A DNA stretch of 64,000 nt, from assembly GCA_964476835.1 (NCBI GenBank), contig CAYZCE010000002.1, positions 62,001 to 126,000 of the forward strand. The letters are read 5' to 3'. Numbering within the stretch: the first letter of the stretch is position 1; each line of letters starts with the position of its first letter. Of this stretch, positions 27,896 through 35,059 are shown piece by piece. The notes below the pieces were generated by a model. The model saw only the letters and a program-made list of their open reading frames with translations, did not search any database and was not told the origin of the DNA. Source of the stretch: PALSA-926 sp964476835. Lineage in GTDB: Bacteria > Pseudomonadota > Alphaproteobacteria > Micavibrionales > UBA2020. A program made the position numbers and the translations under genes.

Positions 27896-29737
27896 TTATA
27901 TGGTGGGCTCTTTGTCGTCCGGCTTTTTCGGCGGCGCGGGTTTCTTGCGCGGGCGGGCGACAGGCGGCAGCACTTTTTTCGCCAGCGCGGGATTGGTGCT
28001 GCGACGCCATTCCTGCATCATCTGCCAGCCTTCCTTGGTGAAGCCGACGGCACCTTCGGGCGTCTCGCGGTTCAGCAACTCGGTGCGCATGCGCGCGAGC
28101 GAGCGGTGCAGCGCTGCCTGCGACGGCGGTTCGGTCGCGGCGGCGAAGGCGCTCTTGAATTCCATCGCCGGCAGGCCGAGCACGTCGAAGGCATAGGCAT
28201 TGATGACGGCCATGCATTCGCGGATCACCTCGTCCTCGTCCTTTTGCCCCGGCACGATCCAGATGTTCTGGTTGCCGCGCGACGGATCGCGTTTCAGGTG
28301 CGCCACGGCAATTACGTCGTCGGGCTTGTCCTTGCGCGTGACGGTCCAGAGCCATTCGTCGCGCGGCTCGGGCTGCAGGATCACTTTCTTGAAGGTCTCG
28401 CGCACAGCGTCGCCCTTCACGCGCTTGAAGCCGCCGAGGTATTGCACGATCTCGCCCTCGGGAAAGTATTGCGCGAGCAGCTCGATCTGCTCGACCTGCA
28501 TGGGCTTGAGGCGCAGGCCGCCGGTCTCGAGGTCGTAGAGCTTCACCACCTCGATGCGGAACCAGCCGCGCTTGCCGATCTTGAGCACGTCGCCGGTCTT
28601 GAGGCGCAGCATCTCGGCGGGGTCGGTCAGTTGGCGGCCATCGAGGTCGACGCCGCCCTGGCGGATCAGGCGGCGGCTGTCGCCCTTGCTCTTGCCCGGG
28701 CGCGCGAGCATGACGAGGTCGAGCGCCTCCATGCGGTCGGCGACGATGGCGATGACAGGCATGTCGTCGGGCGTCTGCCCGCGCGAAAACGTCTTCTCGA
28801 ACCACTGGCTCTCGGCTTCCGCGACGTCTTCGCCGTGATAGCGCGCGACGATGGCGCGCGCCAGCTGCAGCTTGGCCGCGCGCGGACGGCCCTCGATATC
28901 AAGGGCGGCGATGTCGAACAGCGGCGTCTCGGTATAGACGCGGAAATACTCCTCGATCAGCGTATCGGGGATGCTCATGACGCGCCCGAACTTGTCGCGC
29001 GGCGTATGGGCGAGGCCGATGTAGTTGTCGAGATCGCGCAATTGCTTGCGCCGCCCGTCGGTGCCGGCCGTGTAGCGCGTGGTCAGCAGCGTCTGCGGCG
29101 CCATGCCGTGCTTTTCCTGCAGCGTGCGGCCGAGGCTTTCGGCGAAAAGCTGGTCGGAACCGGCGATCGCGACATCGGCCCCTACCTTTAGCGAGTCGTA
29201 GCCCTGCAGCAGCGGGTAGAGCATTTCGTGCACATAGATTTCGCGCCCCTCGGCGATGCGTTCCTGGAACAGGTCGCGCGAGATCAGGCGCGCGTAGGTG
29301 ACGAGCGAGAAGACGTTGAGCAGGTCGTGCACGCTCATGGCCTTGTACCATTCGGAATTGCGGCGCACCTCGATCAGGTCCGGGTCGTCGAAGCGCAGCA
29401 CCGCCTGCGCCTGCAAAATGAATTCGCGGATGTTGTGCTGGATTTCTTCCTCAGGCATTTCGCGCAGCGTCTCAAGCCGCCCGTCGAGGTCGCCGAGGCG
29501 CGTGGTGAAGTCGGAAAACACCAGCACCACCTTGTGCCCCATGTCCTGCAGCCAGCGCAAAAGCCACAGGTTGACCGCGTGGCCGATGTGCAGCACCGGG
29601 GTGCGCACGTCGAGCGCGTGCTTGACGCGCAGGCGCTTGCCCGAGGCCAGCTTCTCGCGGAATTCGTCTTCCGACAGGAACTGGTCGACCGTGCGCGAGA
29701 ACCGCGTGATGACGTCGTCGGCGTTTTTCTTCATCAT
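27896..29737 (-). CDS. TyrRS homologue (type 2) with degenerate KMSKS and C-terminal GNAT-like domain
   Basis: 613 residues, against about 400 for normal type 2 tyrosyl-tRNA synthetases. Residues 1-345 are the class I core: HIGH motif LHIGHAV (50-53), tyrosine pocket EMLYPLLQGYDS and GSDQ in place of GGTDQ. The KMSKS position in GTDGRRKQLRDLDNYIGLA reads KQLRD (231-235). About 346-396 is an S4 domain (LIRQGGVDLDG, KIGKRGWFRI). About 398-530 resembles a RimJ/RimL-type GNAT (LRLKPMQVEQ, YAFDVLGLPAMEF), and the tail is Lys/Pro-rich. It looks like a diverged paralogue; whether it charges tRNA is open. Confidence 0.75.
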   Translation of the reverse strand: MMKKNADDVITRFSRTVDQFLSEDEFREKLASGKRLRVKHALDVRTPVLHIGHAVNLWLLRWLQDMGHKVVLVFSDFTTRLGDLDGRLETLREMPEEEIQHNIREFILQAQAVLRFDDPDLIEVRRNSEWYKAMSVHDLLNVFSLVTYARLISRDLFQERIAEGREIYVHEMLYPLLQGYDSLKVGADVAIAGSDQLFAESLGRTLQEKHGMAPQTLLTTRYTAGTDGRRKQLRDLDNYIGLAHTPRDKFGRVMSIPDTLIEEYFRVYTETPLFDIAALDIEGRPRAAKLQLARAIVARYHGEDVAEAESQWFEKTFSRGQTPDDMPVIAIVADRMEALDLVMLARPGKSKGDSRRLIRQGGVDLDGRQLTDPAEMLRLKTGDVLKIGKRGWFRIEVVKLYDLETGGLRLKPMQVEQIELLAQYFPEGEIVQYLGGFKRVKGDAVRETFKKVILQPEPRDEWLWTVTRKDKPDDVIAVAHLKRDPSRGNQNIWIVPGQKDEDEVIRECMAVINAYAFDVLGLPAMEFKSAFAAATEPPSQAALHRSLARMRTELLNRETPEGAVGFTKEGWQMMQEWRRSTNPALAKKVLPPVARPRKKPAPPKKPDDKEPTI

Positions 29738-29823
29738 TTTTCCTATTATCCAGACTCTATCCGCTTTACCGTCGCTGTCAATCCCTGCTATATCAGGCCT
29801 ATCAATTCAAAGGGAGCCGTTCC

Positions 29824-30042
29824 ATGACCGTCGCCGAAGCGCTCGAGAACATCTACACCTCGCTGCAGAACAACAACGCGGATATCGACACGCATATCGC
29901 CGCGCTCAAGACCGCGCTGACCGCCGCGGGCAAGAAGGAAGCCGAGGTCGAGACCGCGCGCCTCGTCCAGAACAACCGCCAGGGCCGCAAGGTGATGGAA
30001 TCCTACTTCCGCAAGCGCGGCGTGGCTGTAACCTTTGTCTAA
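29824..30042 (+). CDS. Small conserved-looking helical protein, 72 residues
   Basis: No family recognised. It starts MTVAEALENIYTSLQNNNAD, has two amphipathic helices and a Lys/Arg-rich C-terminus (RQGRKVMESYFRKRGVAVTFV). GGGAG precedes the ATG by 7 bases. Its last codons (GCT GTA ACC TTT) form part of the promoter-like motif that precedes msrA, so the coding end and the control site overlap. It could bind nucleic acid given the basic tail, but this is a guess. Confidence 0.7.
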   Translation: MTVAEALENIYTSLQNNNADIDTHIAALKTALTAAGKKEAEVETARLVQNNRQGRKVMESYFRKRGVAVTFV

Positions 30043-30053
30043 GTCGCGGCGAA
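30028..30053 (+). promoter_or_regulatory. ECF sigma promoter-like motif before msrA
   Basis: CTGTAACCTTT begins at 30026, and GTAACC is followed by exactly 16 bases and CGAA (30050-30053). The same composite occurs at 31166 and 32015. It matches the GTAACC-N16-CGAA form I recall for the Caulobacter SigF system. The msrA start is 27 bases downstream. Confidence 0.75.
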
Positions 30054-30079
30054 TATCCTGCTGAAGAGGAGGATATCCC

Positions 30080-30745
30080 ATGACCATCAGCCGTTTTCTC
30101 GATAAATGCTCGAAACTCGTCGGCGCCGGCCTTGCCTGCGGCATTTCTGCCGCGACCGCCGCGCCTTTGCCCGCGCCCCTATCCGACATGCCCCTCGCCG
30201 CAGGCACGGAGCAAACGCTTGTGCTCGCCGGGGGCTGCTTCTGGGGGGTGCAGGCGGTATTCCAGCATGTGCGCGGCGTGACCTCGGCCGTTTCCGGCTA
30301 TGCGGGCGGAAGCGCCGACACCGCGCATTACGATATCGTCAGCACCGGCACCACCGGCCATGCCGAGGCGGTGAAGGTGTCGTATGACCCTGGCGTCGTC
30401 TCGCCCGGCACGCTGCTGCAGGTTTATTTCGCCGTGGCGCACGACCCGACGCAGCTGAACGCCCAAGGCCCCGACCACGGCACGCAGTACCGCTCCGAAA
30501 TCTTTGCGACCACGCCGGAGCAGGAAAAGCTCGCCCGCGCCTATATCGCGCAGCTGGACGCCGTCAAGGCCTTCAAGACGCCGATCGTGACCAAGGTCAG
30601 CCATCTTGAGGCTTTCTACCCGGCCGAGGACTACCATCAGGACTACGCGAAGAACCACCCGATGCAGCCCTATATCGTGATGCACGACCTGCCGAAGGTG
30701 GAAGACCTCAAGCGCTTCTTCCCGACACTTTATACAGAGCATTGA
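30080..30745 (+). CDS. msrA: Periplasmic peptide methionine sulfoxide reductase MsrA
   Basis: 221 residues. An N-terminal export signal (about 1-27, ending SAATAAPLP) precedes the MsrA domain. The catalytic Cys is in AGGCFWGVQAVF; other hallmarks are VSGYAGG, THYD-like AHYDIVSTGTTGHAEAV and DHGTQYRSEIF. It reduces the S-epimer of methionine sulfoxide, here in the envelope. Ribosome site GAGGAGG. It precedes the sigma/NrsF genes and is probably transcribed from the motif at 30028. Confidence 0.94.
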   Translation: MTISRFLDKCSKLVGAGLACGISAATAAPLPAPLSDMPLAAGTEQTLVLAGGCFWGVQAVFQHVRGVTSAVSGYAGGSADTAHYDIVSTGTTGHAEAVKVSYDPGVVSPGTLLQVYFAVAHDPTQLNAQGPDHGTQYRSEIFATTPEQEKLARAYIAQLDAVKAFKTPIVTKVSHLEAFYPAEDYHQDYAKNHPMQPYIVMHDLPKVEDLKRFFPTLYTEH

Positions 30746-30752
30746 ATATATA

Positions 30753-30780
30753 CGTCATCCCGGCTTTTGCCGGGATGACG
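30753..30780. repeat. Short dispersed palindrome (GTCATCCCGGC type)
   Basis: CGTCATCCCGGC-TTTT-GCCGGGATGACG: a perfect 12-base stem eight bases after the msrA stop. There is no T-run, so it is not a standard terminator; the sequence is of the kind found scattered in intergenic regions of many alphaproteobacterial genomes. It might protect the msrA mRNA end. Confidence 0.7.
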
Positions 30781-30838
30781 GCATATGTCGACAAGGCGTT
30801 GCCGCCCACCCTATTTCGCGCTACCTTGTCATCCACGG

Positions 30839-31408
30839 ATGGCAAGCAAGAACGCACACGATACGCCCGAACACTGGTCGCAGCTCATGCAGGCGGCGCA
30901 GCAAGGCGACGCCGGTGCATACCGCCGCCTGCTGACCGAGATCACGCCCGCCCTGCACCGCTTCCTGCGCGCCCGCCTGTTTGCGCGCGACCAGGTCGAC
31001 GACGTGACGCAGGAAATCCTGCTCGCCCTCCACGGCGCGCGCCATACGTGGCGGCCGGAGCAGCCGTTCCGTAACTGGATGTACGGCATCGCCCGGCACA
31101 AGATGCTCGACTATTTCCGCAAAACCTCACGCGCGGGCGCGCACGAAACAAGCGATGATCTCGCTGTAACCTTTGCCGCCGATCCCGCGAAGAACCCGGA
31201 AGAGGCGTTTCTCGCAGGCGAACTGCGCATGGCGCTCGCCCAGTTGCCGCAGCGGTCGCGCCGATTGCTGGAGATGACCAAGCTCGACGGCTCTTCGATG
31301 GCGGAGGCCGCCGGGAAACTGGGCATGACCGAGGGCGCGGCGAAAGTGGCCGCGCACCGGGCCTTGCGCCAACTGAAAGAATGGCTGATGACGCATGGAT
31401 ACGAATGA
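30839..31408 (+). CDS. ECF sigma factor partnered with NrsF
   Basis: 189 residues from MASKNAHD. Region 2 shows DQVDDVTQEILLALHGARHTW and PFRNWMYGIARHKMLDYFRK; region 4 shows LPQRSRRLLEMTKLDGSSMAEAAGKLGM. The stop overlaps the start of the NrsF gene by 14 bases. Gene context (msrA before, NrsF, msrB and dipZ after) matches the SigF oxidative and metal stress system known from Caulobacter. A copy of the predicted target promoter lies inside this gene at 31166. Confidence 0.92.
   Translation: MASKNAHDTPEHWSQLMQAAQQGDAGAYRRLLTEITPALHRFLRARLFARDQVDDVTQEILLALHGARHTWRPEQPFRNWMYGIARHKMLDYFRKTSRAGAHETSDDLAVTFAADPAKNPEEAFLAGELRMALAQLPQRSRRLLEMTKLDGSSMAEAAGKLGMTEGAAKVAAHRALRQLKEWLMTHGYE
31166..31191 (+). 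promoter_or_regulatory. ECF sigma promoter-like motif inside the sigma gene
   Basis: CTGTAACCTTT with GTAACC at 31166-31171, 16 bases, then CGAA at 31188-31191. It lies 204 bases before the NrsF start. If active, it would let the sigma factor raise expression of its own inhibitor. It is inside coding sequence, so it could also be fortuitous. Confidence 0.5.
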
Positions 31409-32018
31409 CCTGATCGCCGCATTGACGCAAGACCTCAAGCCGGTCAAGCCGCTGGCCGCGCCGCCGTTGCGCGCGCTGACCTTCACGGCGGCGGCGCTAC
31501 TGGTCGTGCTGGCGCTCCTGTTCCTCGGCGGCGCGCGCGCAGGCTGGCCCATGAGCGCCGGGATCGAGGCTGCCCTGATGACCATCGCAGGCATTTCTTC
31601 CGCTGTCGCCGCTTTTTACCTGGCCGTGCCGGATACGCGCCTGCGCCGCATGCCCAAGCTGCTGCTTGCCCTTGCCGTGCTGATCTGGGCGGGGTTGTGC
31701 CTGTATGCTTTCACCATGATGCCTGCCGGGGCGCTGCGCGAAGAACCTGCCGCGCTTTCCTGCGTCATCGGCCTTGTCGCGATGTCGGTGGTGCCTGTGG
31801 CGCTCGGCACGCTGATGGTCTGGCGCGGCAGCCCGGTGTGGCGTGGAATGGCGGGTGGGGCGGCATGGCTGTCGGCAGCCTCTTTCGGCGCGGCGGGCAT
31901 GCGGTTCCTCTGCGCCAACGACGGCCTCGGTCACCTGTTGCTGTGGCATTTCGCGCCGGTGCTGGCGCTGGCGGCGCTTGGCGCATATCTTGGCCGCTTT
32001 TTGCTGAAACGCCTGTAA
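31395..32018 (+). CDS. nrsF: NrsF-family (DUF1109) membrane anti-sigma factor
   Basis: 207 residues, with a short cytoplasmic N-terminus (MDTNDLIAALTQDLKPV) and six predicted membrane helices. The two conserved cysteines needed for metal or oxidant sensing in the Caulobacter protein have counterparts in EEPAALSCVIG and MRFLCANDGLGHLLLWH, the latter being the family signature. Overlap with the sigma gene indicates coupled synthesis. It holds the sigma factor at the membrane until stress. Confidence 0.9.
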   Translation: MDTNDLIAALTQDLKPVKPLAAPPLRALTFTAAALLVVLALLFLGGARAGWPMSAGIEAALMTIAGISSAVAAFYLAVPDTRLRRMPKLLLALAVLIWAGLCLYAFTMMPAGALREEPAALSCVIGLVAMSVVPVALGTLMVWRGSPVWRGMAGGAAWLSAASFGAAGMRFLCANDGLGHLLLWHFAPVLALAALGAYLGRFLLKRL

Positions 32019-32040
32019 CCTTTCCGCCATCGCGCGCGAA
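32015..32040 (+). promoter_or_regulatory. ECF sigma promoter-like motif before msrB
   Basis: GTAACC at 32015-32020 (within CTGTAACCTTT), 16 bases, then CGAA at 32037-32040, 26 bases before the msrB ATG. It overlaps the nrsF stop codon. Same spacing and flanks as the msrA copy. Confidence 0.75.
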
Positions 32041-32065
32041 GAGGTTTGCAGGAGGCACCACATAC

Positions 32066-32554
32066 ATGAAGACACTCGACAGACGTTCATTCACCCGCCT
32101 CGCCGGCCTCGGCCTGCTGGCGCTGGCATTTTCAACGGAGAAGAGCATGGCAGAAGACATCGGCACCATCGTCAAGAGCGACGCGGAGTGGAAGAAAGAA
32201 CTCTCGCCGCAAGCCTACACCGTGTTGCGGCAGGACGGCACCGACGCGCCCTTCTCCCACCCGCTGACCGAGGAGCACCGCAAGGGCACTTTCGCCTGCG
32301 CGGGTTGCGGCCTCGCGCTGTTTGCTTCCGCCTTCAAGTTCGACAGCGGCACCGGCTGGCCCAGTTTCTTCGACGTGCTGCCCGGCCATGTCGCGCGCAA
32401 GGGCGACCACAAGTTCGGCATGACGCGCGTCGAATACCACTGCGCGCGCTGCGGCGGGCACCAGGGTCACGTCTTTGAAGACGGACCCGCGCCGACTGGC
32501 CTGCGCTATTGCAACAACGGCTCCGCCCTCACCTTCATTCCTGAAAAGGCATAA
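32066..32554 (+). CDS. msrB: Exported peptide methionine sulfoxide reductase MsrB
   Basis: 162 residues. A twin-arginine-like signal (DRRSFTRLAGLGLLALAF) suggests Tat export. MsrB domain with zinc cysteines in FACAGCG and HCARCGGHQGH, and catalytic Cys in GLRYCNNGSAL. Reduces the R-epimer of methionine sulfoxide, complementing MsrA. GGAGG ribosome site 10 bases before the ATG. Only 2 bases separate it from dipZ, so these two form an operon from the motif at 32015. Confidence 0.94.
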   Translation: MKTLDRRSFTRLAGLGLLALAFSTEKSMAEDIGTIVKSDAEWKKELSPQAYTVLRQDGTDAPFSHPLTEEHRKGTFACAGCGLALFASAFKFDSGTGWPSFFDVLPGHVARKGDHKFGMTRVEYHCARCGGHQGHVFEDGPAPTGLRYCNNGSALTFIPEKA

Positions 32555-32556
32555 AC

Positions 32557-34080
32557 ATGTTGAACCCGCTCGAAGCCGGACTGGCCTTTGTTGAAGGCGT
32601 CGCGCTCGTCGCCTCGCCGTGCATCCTGCCCGTGCTGCCGCTGGTACTGGCGGCCTCCGGCGACGGCGGCAAGCGGCGGCCGTTCGGTATCATCCTCGGC
32701 TTCGTGCTGGCCTTCAGCCTCTTCGCCTTTGTATCGCGCAAGATCGTCAGCGCCTTCGGTCTTGACCTCGCCGTGCTGCGCGACGTGTCGCTGGCGCTGC
32801 TGTTCGCCTTCGGCCTCGTGCTGCTGTCGGCAAAGCTGTCGGCGGCCTTCAACCGCCTGACGCAGCGTTTCGCGCAGGCCGGCAATATCAACGTGAGCGG
32901 CGACGGTTTCTTCAGCGGCATCGGCATCGGCGCGCTGATCGGCCTTGTCTGGACGCCATGTGCAGGCCCGGTGCTGGCAGCGGCGCTGGTGCAGGTGATC
33001 CGGCAGGAGAGCGATCTTGCCGGTTACCTCGTCATCTTTTCTTTCGCCATCGGCGCCGGCGTGCCGATGCTGGCGATTGCGCTCGCCGGCCGCGGCCTCG
33101 TCGGCAAGATCGCGAAGCATACCGAGACGCTGCGCCGCGCCTTCGGCATCCTCATCATCGCGGCCGTCGCCGTCATGGCTTCCGGCATCGACCTGAGCCT
33201 GCCCACGACGCAAACGCATGTTTCCGATACGAACAAAATCGAGCACGCGCTTGACGCACCCTACCCCGCGCCTGACTTCGCCGGGATCGAGGGCTGGATC
33301 AACAGCCCCGCGCTGCACATGACGCAACTGAAGGGCAAAGTGGTGCTGGTCGATTTCTGGACCTATTCCTGCATCAACTGCGTTCGCACGCTGCCCCATG
33401 TCACGGCGTGGGATGAAAAGTACCGCGACAAGGGCCTCGTCGTCATCGGCGTGCACGCGCCCGAGTTCGCCTTCGAGAAAGACCGCGCCAATGTGGAAGC
33501 CGCCGTGGCCGCGCACCATATCCGCTATCCCGTCGCGCTCGACAACGCGCTCTCGACATGGGTGGCCTTCAAGAACCGCTATTGGCCCGCGCATTACCTG
33601 ATCGACCGTGATGGCCGTGTCGTCTACACCCACTTCGGCGAAGGCGACTATGACGTGACCGAGAACAACATCCGCTACTTGCTCGGCCTCTCCGGCAAGG
33701 CGAAGGCGGCAGGCGGACAAGAATTCAGCCTCGACCAGACGCCCGAGACCTATCTCGGCAAGTTGCGCGCCGCGCCGAACCCGTCCTATTGGTCGCTCTC
33801 CGGCGGCTGGCGGCAGGAGGACGAGAAGATCGTCTCGACCGCCGCGGGCGCGCAACTGACGCTCGATTTCAAGGCGAAGAAAGTCTTCCTCGTCCTCGGC
33901 ACCGCGACGGGCGCACCGACGCGCGTGAAGCTGGAACTGGACGGCCGCGACCTCGGCACGCTGACGGTGACACGCCATACCTTATACCAGCTCCTCGACC
34001 AGAAACGGTTCGGGGCAGGTCGACTCCGACTCACGACCGAAGGTGATGGCGTGGAAGCCTATGCTTTCACCTTTGGTTAA
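32557..34080 (+). CDS. dipZ: DipZ-like thiol reductase: CcdA-type membrane domain plus TlpA-type thioredoxin
   Basis: 507 residues. Residues 1-215 form a CcdA/DsbD-beta-like membrane domain with redox Cys in SPCILPVLPLV and TPCAGPVLAAA. About 230-380 is a TlpA-like thioredoxin with WTYSCINCVRTLP (CxxC). About 385-507 is a beta-rich C-terminal domain found in DipZ proteins. It moves electrons from cytoplasmic thioredoxin to the periplasm and, placed right after msrB, is the likely reductant of both exported methionine sulfoxide reductases. Confidence 0.9.
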   Translation: MLNPLEAGLAFVEGVALVASPCILPVLPLVLAASGDGGKRRPFGIILGFVLAFSLFAFVSRKIVSAFGLDLAVLRDVSLALLFAFGLVLLSAKLSAAFNRLTQRFAQAGNINVSGDGFFSGIGIGALIGLVWTPCAGPVLAAALVQVIRQESDLAGYLVIFSFAIGAGVPMLAIALAGRGLVGKIAKHTETLRRAFGILIIAAVAVMASGIDLSLPTTQTHVSDTNKIEHALDAPYPAPDFAGIEGWINSPALHMTQLKGKVVLVDFWTYSCINCVRTLPHVTAWDEKYRDKGLVVIGVHAPEFAFEKDRANVEAAVAAHHIRYPVALDNALSTWVAFKNRYWPAHYLIDRDGRVVYTHFGEGDYDVTENNIRYLLGLSGKAKAAGGQEFSLDQTPETYLGKLRAAPNPSYWSLSGGWRQEDEKIVSTAAGAQLTLDFKAKKVFLVLGTATGAPTRVKLELDGRDLGTLTVTRHTLYQLLDQKRFGAGRLRLTTEGDGVEAYAFTFG

Positions 34081-34193
34081 TTTATTGAATTTAAACAGAA
34101 AAATACGATTTAAGCTGGATTTAAGAAAAATTTTACCTATCTCCCGCTATACTGGAAGAACGTCGTCACAACCAACATAGAGAGTGTTCTTTC
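34081..34193 (+). promoter_or_regulatory. AT-rich promoter region of the YDYK-repeat gene
   Basis: 113 bases, strikingly AT-rich. A TATACT -10-like element sits at 34148-34153, about 41 bases before the start codon; no clear -35 hexamer is placed 16-18 bases upstream, so an activator or another sigma may be needed. Confidence 0.45.
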
Positions 34194-34973
34194 ATGAAGA
34201 AATTTTTTGTACTGGCTACCCTGGTTTCGGTCGCCATGGCGGTTTCCTCCCCCTCCCGTGCGGAAGACCGCGTGCCTTGCCAGGACAGCGCATGCCCTTC
34301 CATGCTGAAGGCAGGCGCGCTCAAGGCCGCGCCCAAGTATGACTACAAGAACGAGACCGACCGCATCGGTTACCGGAGCGATAAAGTCGAGTCCCTGAAG
34401 TCGGATCGCTATGATTACAAGAACGGCAAAGTCGATGCCTTGAAGTCCGACCGCTACGATTACAAGAACGCAGACAAGGTCGACGCAAAATCCGGCCGTT
34501 ACGACTACAAAACCGATAAGGTTGATGCCTTAAAGTCCGACCGCGTCGCACCGAAGTACGACGACAAGACCGACAAGCTCGGTGCCAATAAAACCGAACG
34601 TTACGCACCCCTCGCCGCCAACAAGTCCGAACGGGTTGCGCCCAAGTATGACTACAAGAACGATAAAGTAGACGCGCTGAAGTCCGACCGCGTCGCCCCG
34701 AAGTACGATTACAAGAACGACAAGCTCGGCGCCAACAAGACCGAACGCTACGCACCGCTCTCGGCGAACAAGTCGGAACGCGTGGCACCCCTGGTTGGCA
34801 ACCGCTCCGACCGCGTCGCACCGCTGGTCGGCAACCGTTCTGACCGTGTGGCACCCAAGTACGACTATAAGACCGACAAGACCGATGCCGAGGCAACCGA
34901 CAACGCCGCAGCGGCGAAGGACGTCGGCCAGCTGATCCGCGAAAAAGAAAGCGCGGTCAAGGTCAGCAAGTAA
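34194..34973 (+). CDS. Secreted, highly charged tandem-repeat protein (YDYK repeats)
   Basis: 259 residues. Signal peptide MKKFFVLATLVSVAMAVSSP with cleavage near SRAED, then two cysteines (CQDSAC). From residue 48 on there are degenerate 10-20-residue units built from PKYDYKNDKVDALKSDRVA, KLGANKTERYAPL and LVGNRSDRVAP. Almost every unit pairs an aromatic with Lys/Asp/Arg; there is no hydrophobic core, so it is probably disordered. No family recognised. Monocistronic, with its own promoter region and terminator. The repeats argue for a binding, scaffold or hydrophilin-like role in the envelope, but this is open. Confidence 0.8.
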   Translation: MKKFFVLATLVSVAMAVSSPSRAEDRVPCQDSACPSMLKAGALKAAPKYDYKNETDRIGYRSDKVESLKSDRYDYKNGKVDALKSDRYDYKNADKVDAKSGRYDYKTDKVDALKSDRVAPKYDDKTDKLGANKTERYAPLAANKSERVAPKYDYKNDKVDALKSDRVAPKYDYKNDKLGANKTERYAPLSANKSERVAPLVGNRSDRVAPLVGNRSDRVAPKYDYKTDKTDAEATDNAAAAKDVGQLIREKESAVKVSK

Positions 34974-34992
34974 CGATACAGGCCATAAGAGG

Positions 34993-35021
34993 AAAAAAGG
35001 CGGGTTCTCCCCGCCTTTTTT
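34993..35021 (+). terminator. Terminator of the YDYK-repeat gene
   Basis: AAAAAAGGCGGG-TTCTC-CCCGCCTTTTTT, 20 bases after the stop codon: six-base GC stem extended by A-T pairs, ending in six T. Confidence 0.88.
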
Positions 35022-35059
35022 CTTGCCTGCCGCCGTGCCGCTGTCGGAGAATGCACTCC

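Noticed and set aside
30753..30780. Rho-independent terminator after msrA
   Set aside because: The stem is perfect but no T-run follows on either strand; treated as a dispersed palindrome.
34194..34973. CRISPR-like or DNA-level tandem repeat
   Set aside because: The repeats are coding, of uneven length and keep the frame; there are no unique spacers.
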